Assembly: GCA_036310185.1 (NCBI GenBank)
Contig: JAXJSH010000020.1
Coordinates: 1 to 33,488, forward strand
DNA: 33,488 nucleotides
Direction of reading: 5' to 3'
DNA from: JALENY01 sp036310185
Lineage (GTDB): Bacteria; Bacillota; Clostridia; Lachnospirales; Lachnospiraceae
Part shown: piece after piece, positions 23,440 through 30,516 of the stretch
Layout: every line of letters begins with the position of its first letter
Position numbering within the stretch: the stretch's first letter is position 1
Notes under the pieces: model-generated
The model's input: only the letters and a program-made list of their open reading frames with translations
Told to the model about the DNA's origin: nothing
Database searches by the model: none
Made by a program: the position numbers and the translations under genes

Positions 23440-24417
23440 CTAGATAAGCTTTGAATAATCCAGGATTGTAACACCCAGTTCCTCATCTTTTGTGACAACC
23501 GGCTCCTCACCTGCTGCCTCTGCTTTCTTCAGCAATTCTTCTCTGGACATTCTCGTCACCGGCACAAAGGAGCTGGGATCCTCATCGATCACTTCCTCCT
23601 CCGGAAGCTCAGCAGACGGTTCTTCCGGTTCTGTTTCTTCCATCTGAACCTCTGTCACTTCCTCCGCTTTTTCCTCCTGCGAAATCAGTTCTTCTGTAAT
23701 ATCCTGTTCCGATGCTGGCACTTCCGCTTCAGCCGAAGCAGCTTTTTCGCCGTCCTGATCTTCCGCAAGCACCCGCATCAGTTCATCTTTTGCAAGTGCC
23801 AATGCTTCTTCCTCTGTCATGGCATTCGGAGTCCCTTCTTCCGGCTCTGTTTTTTCCGGCTTTGAGGCTTCTGCTGCCTTCGTGCTTTCTTTCTCTTTGT
23901 CCTTGCCTTCTTCCTCGTCTTCTTCCTCTTCATCTTCGTCTTCATCCGGTTTTTTCCAGAGTTCCGAAAGTATGAACAGAATAATAATGAAGAGAACAAC
24001 CAGACCTATGATGATCAATCCTTCCACACTATGCATAGCCATCATAATGTAACCAATAAAAGGAACGGTAATTATAACTTTTGACACATCATTTCTCAGA
24101 ACAAGTTCCTTCTGTTCTCCAGATGCACTGTTTGCATCGGTTCCAAGAAATCTTCCTGTACCAGCACTTCCTTCTTCTATTACATACAGGTAAATCTTTC
24201 CATCGCTGTCGTCTAATACCTTATCTCCTGCTTCAATTTCTGTCACATCCACATCTTTTGCATAAGTAACAGAACCAACCGGAAGGTTCGTAGTCATAGA
24301 AGAGGAATCGATCACGGTTGTTGATATGCCCGCAAGGGGCGGAACAAGAATGGCGGCGCCGATCAAGATTGCACCAATCAGGAACAAATTAACAATAAAC
24401 TTTAAAAATTTCGACAT
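23440..24417 (-). CDS. SipW-like signal-peptidase-fold membrane protein with long acidic tail
   Basis: Has 325 residues: an N-terminal membrane segment (FLKFIVNLFLIGAILIGAAI), an extracytoplasmic domain, a second membrane segment near 130-150, then an acidic cytoplasmic tail with runs of Asp and Glu. The outer domain resembles SipW-type signal peptidase I. It has DSSSMTTNLPVGSVTYAKDV with a Ser-Met pair and VTEIEAGDKVL. The catalytic His (THRVVE in SipW) appears replaced, because the segment reads YLYVIEE, so it may be catalytically dead. The similarity is by eye. The tail is unusual for a peptidase and suggests a scaffold or sensor role. The gene has its own ribosome binding site (GAGGAG) and no clear terminator before the S10 promoter. 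Confidence 0.75.
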   Translation of the reverse strand: MSKFLKFIVNLFLIGAILIGAAILVPPLAGISTTVIDSSSMTTNLPVGSVTYAKDVDVTEIEAGDKVLDDSDGKIYLYVIEEGSAGTGRFLGTDANSASGEQKELVLRNDVSKVIITVPFIGYIMMAMHSVEGLIIIGLVVLFIIILFILSELWKKPDEDEDEEEEDEEEGKDKEKESTKAAEASKPEKTEPEEGTPNAMTEEEALALAKDELMRVLAEDQDGEKAASAEAEVPASEQDITEELISQEEKAEEVTEVQMEETEPEEPSAELPEEEVIDEDPSSFVPVTRMSREELLKKAEAAGEEPVVTKDEELGVTILDYSKLI

Positions 24418-24516
24418 AGTTAACTTCTCCTCACTCTTTTTTGTCTCTTATCTTTTTATTTTATCATCTTATTTTAAATATGTACACAAAAATTTATGTT
24501 TTTTCTTCTTTTCCTT

Positions 24517-24545
24517 TTGCTTATTATACGCTTTTCTTTTATAAT
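24517..24545 (+). promoter_or_regulatory. Promoter of the GNAT acetyltransferase gene
   Basis: The -35 TTGCTT (24517-24522) and -10 TATAAT (24540-24545) are 17 nt apart. The start point near 24552 coincides with the first base of the hairpin repeat at 24552-24650. Confidence 0.7.
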
Positions 24546-24551
24546 GCTGTT

Positions 24552-24650
24552 GGAGTCAAAAGGTATTTTGCCCCCCTGATACCTACGGAGGTCTCAAAGT
24601 CACACTTTTTCATGCAGGCATGAAACATGTGATCATTTGACCCCGGTATC
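24552..24650 (+). repeat. Hairpin repeat, copy 2, in the 5' untranslated region of the acetyltransferase gene
   Basis: Two modules. The first (24552-24575) is an imperfect palindrome, GGAGTCAAAA then GGTA then TTTTG plus six C. The second (24578-24650) folds as GATACC/GGTATC outside, then TCAAA/TTTGA, TCACA/TGTGA, and inside it TTTCATGC/GCATGAAA (24608-24625). The second module matches copy 1 at 2637-2710 closely. It lies 31 nt before the ATG at 24682. Confidence 0.8.
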
Positions 24651-24681
24651 TCATAATGTGTCTATATAACAGGAGGTGTTT

Positions 24682-25431
24682 ATGACATTCGATATTAAAA
24701 CAATTGAAGATCTTTCTCTGAACGCGTGGCCTTCTCATCAGATTCAGGTCTACGACGGCTGGCTTTTGCGTTTTTCTTATTTTTACACACACAGAACCAA
24801 TTCCGTGGAGCAGATCGGTCCGTCCATAATCCCGTTCCCGGAAAAAATAGCTTACTGCGAGCAGATTTATGAGCGCTGGAAATCTCCATGCATTTTCAAG
24901 ATCACTCCCCTCAGCGATCCGTCGCTGGAATCTCTTCTCATTGACAGGGGGTATCACACAGAACACAAAACAGATGTTATGATCCTCGATCTTGACAATC
25001 CTATTAATATAGAAGAAACCCGTTCCATTCCGGTACAGGTTCAGTACCGTATCAGCGACAGCTGGATTCAGGGGCTGTTCGATTTAAAAAACACAACCGA
25101 TCCGATTCACCGCAAAATAGTACCATCCATGTACGCCGCCATTCCAAAAGACGTGGTTTCCGTTTCAATCTGCGACGGCGGCCGCATCATCGCCACAGGA
25201 CTTGGTATTCTTGACCGGGATTATATTGGAATTTATGCCATCCACGTGGATGAGGCTTACCGGGGCCGCCATTATGCCACAGCCCTTATACATAACCTGC
25301 TTTCCGAAGGACGCAAAAACGGTGCGACCCGTGCCTATCTGCAGGTAGTGTCCGGAAATCAGCCGGCTATCTCACTCTATCGAAAAGCCGGTTTTCGAAA
25401 ACTTTACACCTACTGGTTCCGGGTAAAATAG
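24682..25431 (+). CDS. GNAT-family N-acetyltransferase
   Basis: Has 249 residues with an extra N-terminal domain and a C-terminal GNAT fold (about 140-249). The acetyl-CoA-binding segment is VDEAYRGRHYATALI, where the usual Gly of the RxxGxA motif is replaced by His (RGRHYA). It is followed by the conserved GNQPAISLYRKAGF. This family acetylates small molecules or proteins; the substrate cannot be told. AGGAGG stands five bases before the ATG at 24682, so the upstream in-frame GTG at 24676 was rejected. It is transcribed alone, against the direction of its neighbours. Confidence 0.88.
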   Translation: MTFDIKTIEDLSLNAWPSHQIQVYDGWLLRFSYFYTHRTNSVEQIGPSIIPFPEKIAYCEQIYERWKSPCIFKITPLSDPSLESLLIDRGYHTEHKTDVMILDLDNPINIEETRSIPVQVQYRISDSWIQGLFDLKNTTDPIHRKIVPSMYAAIPKDVVSVSICDGGRIIATGLGILDRDYIGIYAIHVDEAYRGRHYATALIHNLLSEGRKNGATRAYLQVVSGNQPAISLYRKAGFRKLYTYWFRVK

Positions 25432-25487
25432 TCCGGACCGGAACTTTTTTTCAAACATTCGTCCAGCATCGGGCAGACAAACGAAAA

Positions 25488-25506
25488 GCTGCGCTTTTTG
25501 CGCAGC
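25488..25506. terminator. Bidirectional terminator between the acetyltransferase gene and crh
   Basis: GCTGCGC (25488-25494) pairs with GCGCAGC (25500-25506) around five T. The plus strand then reads CTTTTCTTATTTT and the minus strand TTTTCGTTTG. It serves both convergent genes. The tract TTTTTTT at 25445-25451 just after the acetyltransferase stop has only a weak stem before it. Confidence 0.8.
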
Positions 25507-25512
25507 CTTTTC

Positions 25513-25773
25513 TTATTTTACATTTGTTAAATATGCCTCAATCTCTCGAATTGCGTCTTCTTCATCGTCGCCATTGGCAGTTACTACAACCTGATCTCCG
25601 GAATCCAGTCCCAAAGTCATCATACCCATGATACTTTTTGCATTTACGCGTTTCTGACTTCCAACTTCCAGATATACCTCACTTTTGTACTGACTTGCCA
25701 CCTGTACTAAAAGTGCCGCCGGACGTGTCTCCAGACCGCTCTGTAACTGAATGGTTACCGGTTTCTTAATCAT
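25513..25773 (-). CDS. crh: HPr-like regulatory protein, Crh type
   Basis: An 86-residue HPr fold. The active-site segment reads GLETRPAA, where HPr has GLHARPA, so the phosphorylatable His15 is replaced and phosphotransferase transport is not expected. The regulatory Ser46 is kept in NAKSIMGMM. Bacillus Crh also lacks His15 (it has Gln), and it is phosphorylated by HPr kinase at Ser46 to help CcpA in catabolite repression. Its position right after whiA is the same as in Bacillus. The start at 25773 overlaps the whiA end by 8 nt; the 15 codons further upstream are whiA sequence in another frame. Confidence 0.8.
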   Translation of the reverse strand: MIKKPVTIQLQSGLETRPAALLVQVASQYKSEVYLEVGSQKRVNAKSIMGMMTLGLDSGDQVVVTANGDDEEDAIREIEAYLTNVK

Positions 25774-26689
25774 AATAATTCTCCTCCTTGTTTCCCTGCA
25801 ACTCTTTCGCGATCTCACATAGCTTTCTTAATCTGTGATTCACACCGGATTTTCCCACTGGAGGGTTCATCATCTTGCCCAGTTCCGTCAGACTGGCTTC
25901 CGGATATTCCAGACGCACTTCCGCCATCTGTCTGAGGGCAGGTGTCAGACTTCCGAAACCTATCGTTCGCTCAATATACTCGATATCCTGTATCTGCTTC
26001 ACCGCCGCCATGATCGTCTTATTCAGATTCGCCGCTTCACAGTTCACCTTGCGGTTCACACTGTTCCTCATTTCCTTCAGAATCCGGATGTTTTCCAGCT
26101 CCATCAGTGCAATATTTGCCTCCATCACCGCAAGTGCATCTACAATCTGAGCACCTTCCTTGATGTAGACCACATACATTTTCTTTCGTATGACAATTTT
26201 TGCATCAATGTCAAAGGTCTGGAACAGGAAGCGTATCCGTTCTGCTTTTTCTGCTGTGTTACAGGTGATTTCCAGATGATAAAATTTTTCCGGAGCGCTG
26301 ATTGAACCGGACGCAAGAAAGCATCCTCTTAAATAAGCCCTCTTACAGCAGCTTTTCTGCAGCATCACACCATGATTTGTGGCCTTTAATACGCGAATCG
26401 CATCATCTGCATCGGTAATCTCCACCACGTATACATGGTTCTTTTTCATTCCAGGATGTTCACGAGTGTTAATGTCTACGCTTATCTTAAAGGTTTTTTT
26501 CAATAATGTAAAGTATTTTCTTGCAAGAATTACATTTTCAGTACGCACCGAAACCTGGAACCGCTGATTGTCATCTGTGTGCACTTCACCGCACATGGTT
26601 ATGATCGCCGCTATCTCTGCAATCTGACAATGCCTGGCGGTGCTGAACTGATTTGCTAACTCTTCTTTTACATCACTTGAAAACGACAT
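25766..26689 (-). CDS. whiA: WhiA-family DNA-binding protein
   Basis: A regulator of cell division and chromosome segregation in Bacillus and of sporulation in Streptomyces. The 307 residues start MSFSSDVKEELANQF. The N-terminal half is the homing-endonuclease-derived LAGLIDADG-like domain (KSCCKRAYLRGCFLASGSIS). The C-terminal helix-turn-helix is recognised by LTPALRQMAEVRLEYPEASL and GKSGVNHRLRKL. It follows rapZ by 14 nt. In Bacillus glmR (yvcK) sits between rapZ and whiA; it is absent here. Confidence 0.96.
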   Translation of the reverse strand: MSFSSDVKEELANQFSTARHCQIAEIAAIITMCGEVHTDDNQRFQVSVRTENVILARKYFTLLKKTFKISVDINTREHPGMKKNHVYVVEITDADDAIRVLKATNHGVMLQKSCCKRAYLRGCFLASGSISAPEKFYHLEITCNTAEKAERIRFLFQTFDIDAKIVIRKKMYVVYIKEGAQIVDALAVMEANIALMELENIRILKEMRNSVNRKVNCEAANLNKTIMAAVKQIQDIEYIERTIGFGSLTPALRQMAEVRLEYPEASLTELGKMMNPPVGKSGVNHRLRKLCEIAKELQGNKEENYYD

Positions 26690-26703
26690 ATGGGTACCTC
26701 TTT

Positions 26704-27582
26704 TTATTTCTTCCGCACTGCATCTTTCAGCACATCCCTGTGCTCCACGCGGATCCCGTATTCTTCCTCACCGGAAAGCCGCTGATACAGGGCATTTGCC
26801 AACGTAACGGAACGATGCTTTCCTCCCGTACAGCCAATGCTGATCACCAGCTGATTTTTCCCCTCTGAAATGTAATTGGGAATCAGGAAACGCACCATAT
26901 CTTCCAGTTTATTCAAAAATATCTGCGAATTCTCACAATCCATCACAAAATCAAATACTTCTCTGTCATTTCCGGTCAAAGGACGCAGTCCCTCCACATA
27001 GTAGGGATTCGACAAAAAGCGCACGTCAAACACCAGATCCGAATCGGTCGGTATTCCATATTTGAACCCAAAGGAAAGGATGGATATAAACAGATTTTTA
27101 TATTCCTTATTTTTGACAAAAATTTTATCCAGCTCTGTCTTCAGTTCTCTGGTCAGCAAATGACTGGTATCAATAATATAATCCGCCTGTTTTTTTAAAA
27201 AGTCCAGTTTTTCCCGTTCTTTTCTGATACCGTCTTCCACCCGTCCGTGAGCCGCAAGCGGATGTCTTCTTCTCGTCTCTTTATAGCGTTTGATCAATAC
27301 CGGATCCTGAGCCTCCAGGTACAGAATCTCATATTTGATCTTGGCCTTTTTCATGTCTTCCAGGACGCTTTCCAGCTGGCCCAGCGCATTTCTGCTGCGG
27401 ATATCCACACCGATTGCCACTTTCTGTATTTCAGAATAAGATCCGTCCACGGATATCTGGGCAAATTTTTCAATCAATGGGATCGGAAGATTGTCCACGC
27501 AAAAATATTCCGCATCCTCCAGCATCTTCAGCGCTGTACTTTTTCCTGCTCCTGACATTCCTGTCACTATTACAAAACGCAT
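26704..27582 (-). CDS. rapZ: RNase adapter protein RapZ
   Basis: Has 292 residues. The N-terminal ATP/GTP-binding domain has the P-loop GMSGAGKSTALK at 8-19. The C-terminal domain ends GCTGGKHRSVTLANAL. In Escherichia coli RapZ senses glucosamine-6-phosphate and directs RNase E to the GlmZ small RNA. In Firmicutes this role is not established, and no GlmZ-like RNA was sought here. The gene follows murB by 3 nt. Confidence 0.96.
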   Translation of the reverse strand: MRFVIVTGMSGAGKSTALKMLEDAEYFCVDNLPIPLIEKFAQISVDGSYSEIQKVAIGVDIRSRNALGQLESVLEDMKKAKIKYEILYLEAQDPVLIKRYKETRRRHPLAAHGRVEDGIRKEREKLDFLKKQADYIIDTSHLLTRELKTELDKIFVKNKEYKNLFISILSFGFKYGIPTDSDLVFDVRFLSNPYYVEGLRPLTGNDREVFDFVMDCENSQIFLNKLEDMVRFLIPNYISEGKNQLVISIGCTGGKHRSVTLANALYQRLSGEEEYGIRVEHRDVLKDAVRKK

Positions 27583-27585
27583 ATG

Positions 27586-28512
27586 TTATTCCCCGTCTTT
27601 AAATACTCCGAGCATTTTCACTTCTGTCTCCAGTTTCACCTGAAACTTATCGTATACGATTTTCTGCACCTGGCGGATCAGCCGGTACACATCCCCTGCA
27701 GCAGCACCGCCTGCGTTGATCACAAAACCGCAGTGCTTTGCAGATACCTGGGCACCGCCCACCTGATAGCCTGCAAGGCCCGCATCCATGATCAGTTTTC
27801 CTGCAAAATAGCCCTCCGGTCTCTTGAATGTACTTCCGGCGCTCGGGAATTCCAGCGGCTGTTTGCTGACGCGCTGCTCTTTCAGTTCATTCATTCGATG
27901 CCCGATCTTCTGTGCATCACCCTTTTCCAGTTTTAGAACTGCCTCAAGGACAATATAGCCTTCTTTCATTACAATACTGGTACGATAACCCAGCTCCAGT
28001 TCCGATGCCGCAAGGGTTTTGACTTCACCCTCTTTTGTAAGGACCGTGACTTCTTCCAGAATATCTTTCATCTCTCCGCCATATGCCCCTGCATTCATCA
28101 CGACTGCGCCGCCAATGGTTCCCGGTATTCCAGACGCAAACTCCATACCGGTCAGACTGTGATTCAGTGCTGTTTTCGCAACTGCGGACAGAAGCGCACC
28201 GGCTTTTGCACGAATCTTTGTTTCACCCTGGACTTCCGTCTCACTCATATTGCGGTAGATCTGAATCACCACGCCCCGGTATCCCTCATCACTTACCAGC
28301 AGATTACTGCCGTTTCCTATGATAAAATAAGGAATGTTTTCCTCTTTACAAATACAGAGTGCCCGCTTCAGTTCTTCTGTGGAATGGGGATTCAGATAAA
28401 AATCCGCCGGTCCTCCTACCCGAAATGTGGTGTGCTTTGACATGGGTTCATCCATCATCACATTATCGCTTCCAAGCACGCTGCAAAACTGATTTAACAA
28501 ATCCTCTTTCAC
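27586..28512 (-). CDS. murB: UDP-N-acetylenolpyruvoylglucosamine reductase
   Basis: Reduces the enolpyruvyl group to form UDP-MurNAc, the second step of peptidoglycan precursor synthesis. The 308 residues form an FAD enzyme of type II, recognised by NGSNLLVSDEGYRG (FAD pyrophosphate site) and the catalytic Ser segment SAGSTFKRPEGYFAG. It starts one base after the tcdA stop codon and precedes rapZ. The tcdA-murB-rapZ-whiA-crh string is likely one transcript. Confidence 0.97.
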   Translation of the reverse strand: MKEDLLNQFCSVLGSDNVMMDEPMSKHTTFRVGGPADFYLNPHSTEELKRALCICKEENIPYFIIGNGSNLLVSDEGYRGVVIQIYRNMSETEVQGETKIRAKAGALLSAVAKTALNHSLTGMEFASGIPGTIGGAVVMNAGAYGGEMKDILEEVTVLTKEGEVKTLAASELELGYRTSIVMKEGYIVLEAVLKLEKGDAQKIGHRMNELKEQRVSKQPLEFPSAGSTFKRPEGYFAGKLIMDAGLAGYQVGGAQVSAKHCGFVINAGGAAAGDVYRLIRQVQKIVYDKFQVKLETEVKMLGVFKDGE

Positions 28513-29268
28513 TTACTTTCCTCCCAGTAAATCTCTTATTACTTCACCTGCAATCATAAGTCCGGCCACGCTGGGCACAAAAGATATGCTGCCCGGCACC
28601 GGTCTGCCTGTATTTCCTTTTGTCTCTTCCGGTTTCTCCGACTGCACGGTATTTTTCGTACCATCCTTTTCCTTCTTCCCTTTAATCGGAAGTTCCTTTG
28701 AATACAGCACTTTTACCTTTTTTATTCCTCTTTTTTTCAGTTCTGTCCGCATCACTTTGGCCAGCGGACACACTGTGGTCTTGCTGATATCGGTTATTTC
28801 AAAGCGGCCCGGATCCAGTTTATTTCCGGTTCCCATACAGGAGATAATCGGCGTCTGTTCCTTCTTTGCCTCTTCGATCAGCAGCAGTTTTGAGGATACC
28901 GTATCAATGGCATCCACCACATAATCATAATCGGCCATATTGAACAGATCTTTTGTCTGGGGGCCGTAAAAGGTCTCATAAGTATGCACCAGAATATCCG
29001 GATTGATATCACGGATCCGCTCTTTCGCCACCTGTGTCTTCGGTTTGCCCAGTGTGGAGCGAAGGGCAATCAGCTGCCGGTTCAGATTTGTTATGGCCAC
29101 CGTATCGTTATCCACCAGTGTCAGACTTCCAACACCGCATCTGGCCAGTGCCTCCACCACATAGGAGCCAACGCCTCCTATGCCGAAAACCGCTATTCTT
29201 GCTTTTGCGAGCCGATCCATGGACTCTTCTCCGATCAGTAATTCCGTTCTGGAATATTCGTGCAGCAT
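28513..29268 (-). CDS. tcdA: tRNA threonylcarbamoyladenosine dehydratase
   Basis: Turns t6A37 of ANN-decoding tRNAs into the cyclic form ct6A, using ATP. The 251 residues have the ThiF/MoeB-like nucleotide-binding fold, with FGIGGVGSYVVEALARCGVG (28-47), VDNDTVAITNLNRQ and the GTGNKLDP strand. A low-complexity charged insert (KGKKEKDGTKNTVQSEKPEE) sits in the final third. A ribosome binding site AAGGGAAATGT precedes the ATG at 29268. A candidate promoter (TTAAAA, 17 nt, TATAAA) lies just upstream, but it is weak. Confidence 0.93.
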   Translation of the reverse strand: MLHEYSRTELLIGEESMDRLAKARIAVFGIGGVGSYVVEALARCGVGSLTLVDNDTVAITNLNRQLIALRSTLGKPKTQVAKERIRDINPDILVHTYETFYGPQTKDLFNMADYDYVVDAIDTVSSKLLLIEEAKKEQTPIISCMGTGNKLDPGRFEITDISKTTVCPLAKVMRTELKKRGIKKVKVLYSKELPIKGKKEKDGTKNTVQSEKPEETKGNTGRPVPGSISFVPSVAGLMIAGEVIRDLLGGK

Positions 29269-29335
29269 ACATTTCCCTTTCTTTGATTCCGCGTTTTATA
29301 TCCTATAGTTCATGTTATTTTAACACATTTCCCGT

Positions 29336-29364
29336 TTGCATTCCATTCCTTTATGCATTATACT
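29336..29364 (+). promoter_or_regulatory. Promoter of the YesL-family gene
   Basis: The -35 TTGCAT (29336-29341) and -10 TATACT (29359-29364) are 17 nt apart, the same as the S10 and rpmJ promoters. The start point is about 48 nt before the ATG. Confidence 0.7.
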
Positions 29365-29418
29365 AGATTCCAGAACAAATTGATACACAAAATGTTATTT
29401 TATTGCAAGGAGATTTTT

Positions 29419-30090
29419 ATGTTTGACAGTCTTTTTAACATGGACAATCCATTCTGGCGTACAATGGGAAAAGTGGCCGATATGGTTATTCTGAATATTC
29501 TTTTCATTATCTGCTGTATTCCAGTTGTAACAATCGGAGCCTCTTATTCGGCCCTGTATACGGTAACGCTGAAACTGGCTAAAAATGAAGAATCCTACAT
29601 ATTCAGAGGTTTTTTTAAAGCATTCCGAGCTAATTTCAAACAGGCAACCCTGATCTGGCTGATCATGCTGTTCCTCGGTGTTTTTCTCGGTGTGGATCTT
29701 TACCTGACGATCAACCTTGATATGCCGCTTATGAATGCTCTGTACTATATTTTTCTGGTATTCGCTGCGCTTTATGCAATGATGCTCAGTTATGTTTTTC
29801 CGCTTCTGAGCAAATTTGACAACACCGTGATCAATACGATTAAAAATTCCCTGATGATGAGCATTGCCCATTTCCCGTGGACTTTATTGATCGTGCTCAT
29901 CAATGCAGTACCGATTATCGTTTCTGCGATCAATCTTAATTATCTGTTTTCATATGTACTGCCACTGATGCTTGTGATCGGATTCAGCCTGATTGCATGC
30001 ATCAACAGCTATATATTTCATCGCGTATTCAAAAAATACATTCCGGAAGAAACCGCTCCTGCGGATTCCGGGGTCATTGAGGACAAATAA
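29419..30090 (+). CDS. YesL-family (DUF624) membrane protein
   Basis: Has 223 residues with about five to six hydrophobic segments. The conserved DUF624 start is visible: NMDNPFWRTMGKVADMVILN, then PVVTIGASYSALYTVTLKLA. Relatives often accompany carbohydrate ABC transporters or two-component genes in Firmicutes, but no such genes are here, and the function is unknown. The start at 29419 (MFDSLF) has AAGGAG before it; the 22 in-frame codons upstream are not part of the family. Confidence 0.85.
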   Translation: MFDSLFNMDNPFWRTMGKVADMVILNILFIICCIPVVTIGASYSALYTVTLKLAKNEESYIFRGFFKAFRANFKQATLIWLIMLFLGVFLGVDLYLTINLDMPLMNALYYIFLVFAALYAMMLSYVFPLLSKFDNTVINTIKNSLMMSIAHFPWTLLIVLINAVPIIVSAINLNYLFSYVLPLMLVIGFSLIACINSYIFHRVFKKYIPEETAPADSGVIEDK

Positions 30091-30097
30091 AAATTCA

Positions 30098-30124
30098 GGG
30101 CGGCAGTCACCGGACCTGCCGCCC
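30098..30124. terminator. Bidirectional terminator between the YesL-family gene and spoVAE
   Basis: GGGCGGCAG (30098-30106) pairs exactly with CTGCCGCCC (30116-30124). The minus strand then reads TGAATTTTTATTTG, a good T-run for the spoVA operon. The plus-strand side has no long T-run. Confidence 0.8.
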
Positions 30125-30156
30125 ATTCTAACAGTATGAATCTGATTTTCCTATCA

Positions 30157-30516
30157 TTACTTTTTCATTTTAGGTCTGAAAATCCAGCTGGCAATGTAAG
30201 AAAAAATCAATGCCGCCGAGATTCCAACCGCGCTGGAAGTAAATCCGCCCATAAAGATTCCGATAAATCCATCTTCATCCACCGCTTTTTTTATCCCCTT
30301 CCATAGAACATTTCCAAACCCGGTCAGCGGAACGCTGGCACCGGCACCGGCAAACGCCTGAAAAGGCTCATACACACCCACAGCTCCAAGCAGTGCCCCC
30401 AGACAAACCAGCAATACCATAATCCTGCCCGGCATCAGTTTGGTACGGTCCAGCAGGATCTGAACCAGCGCACAGATCAGACCGCCTACCCAAAATGCAT
30501 TGATATAATCCATCAT
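30157..30516 (-). CDS. spoVAE: Stage V sporulation protein AE (SpoVAEb type)
   Basis: Part of the SpoVA channel that moves dipicolinic acid across the spore inner membrane during sporulation and germination. The 119 residues have four hydrophobic stretches. The motif GVYEPFQAFAGAGASVPLTG is shared with SpoVAC. It overlaps the spoVAD stop (ATGA) and has AGGAGG upstream. There is no spoVAEa or spoVAF after it, as the operon ends with the terminator at 30098-30124. Confidence 0.92.
   Translation of the reverse strand: MMDYINAFWVGGLICALVQILLDRTKLMPGRIMVLLVCLGALLGAVGVYEPFQAFAGAGASVPLTGFGNVLWKGIKKAVDEDGFIGIFMGGFTSSAVGISAALIFSYIASWIFRPKMKK

Noticed and set aside
23712..24052. Leu/Ser-rich plus-strand frames opposite the acidic tail
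   Set aside because: Runs of Glu and Asp codons on the minus strand read as Ser/Leu-rich frames on the other, with no start signal.
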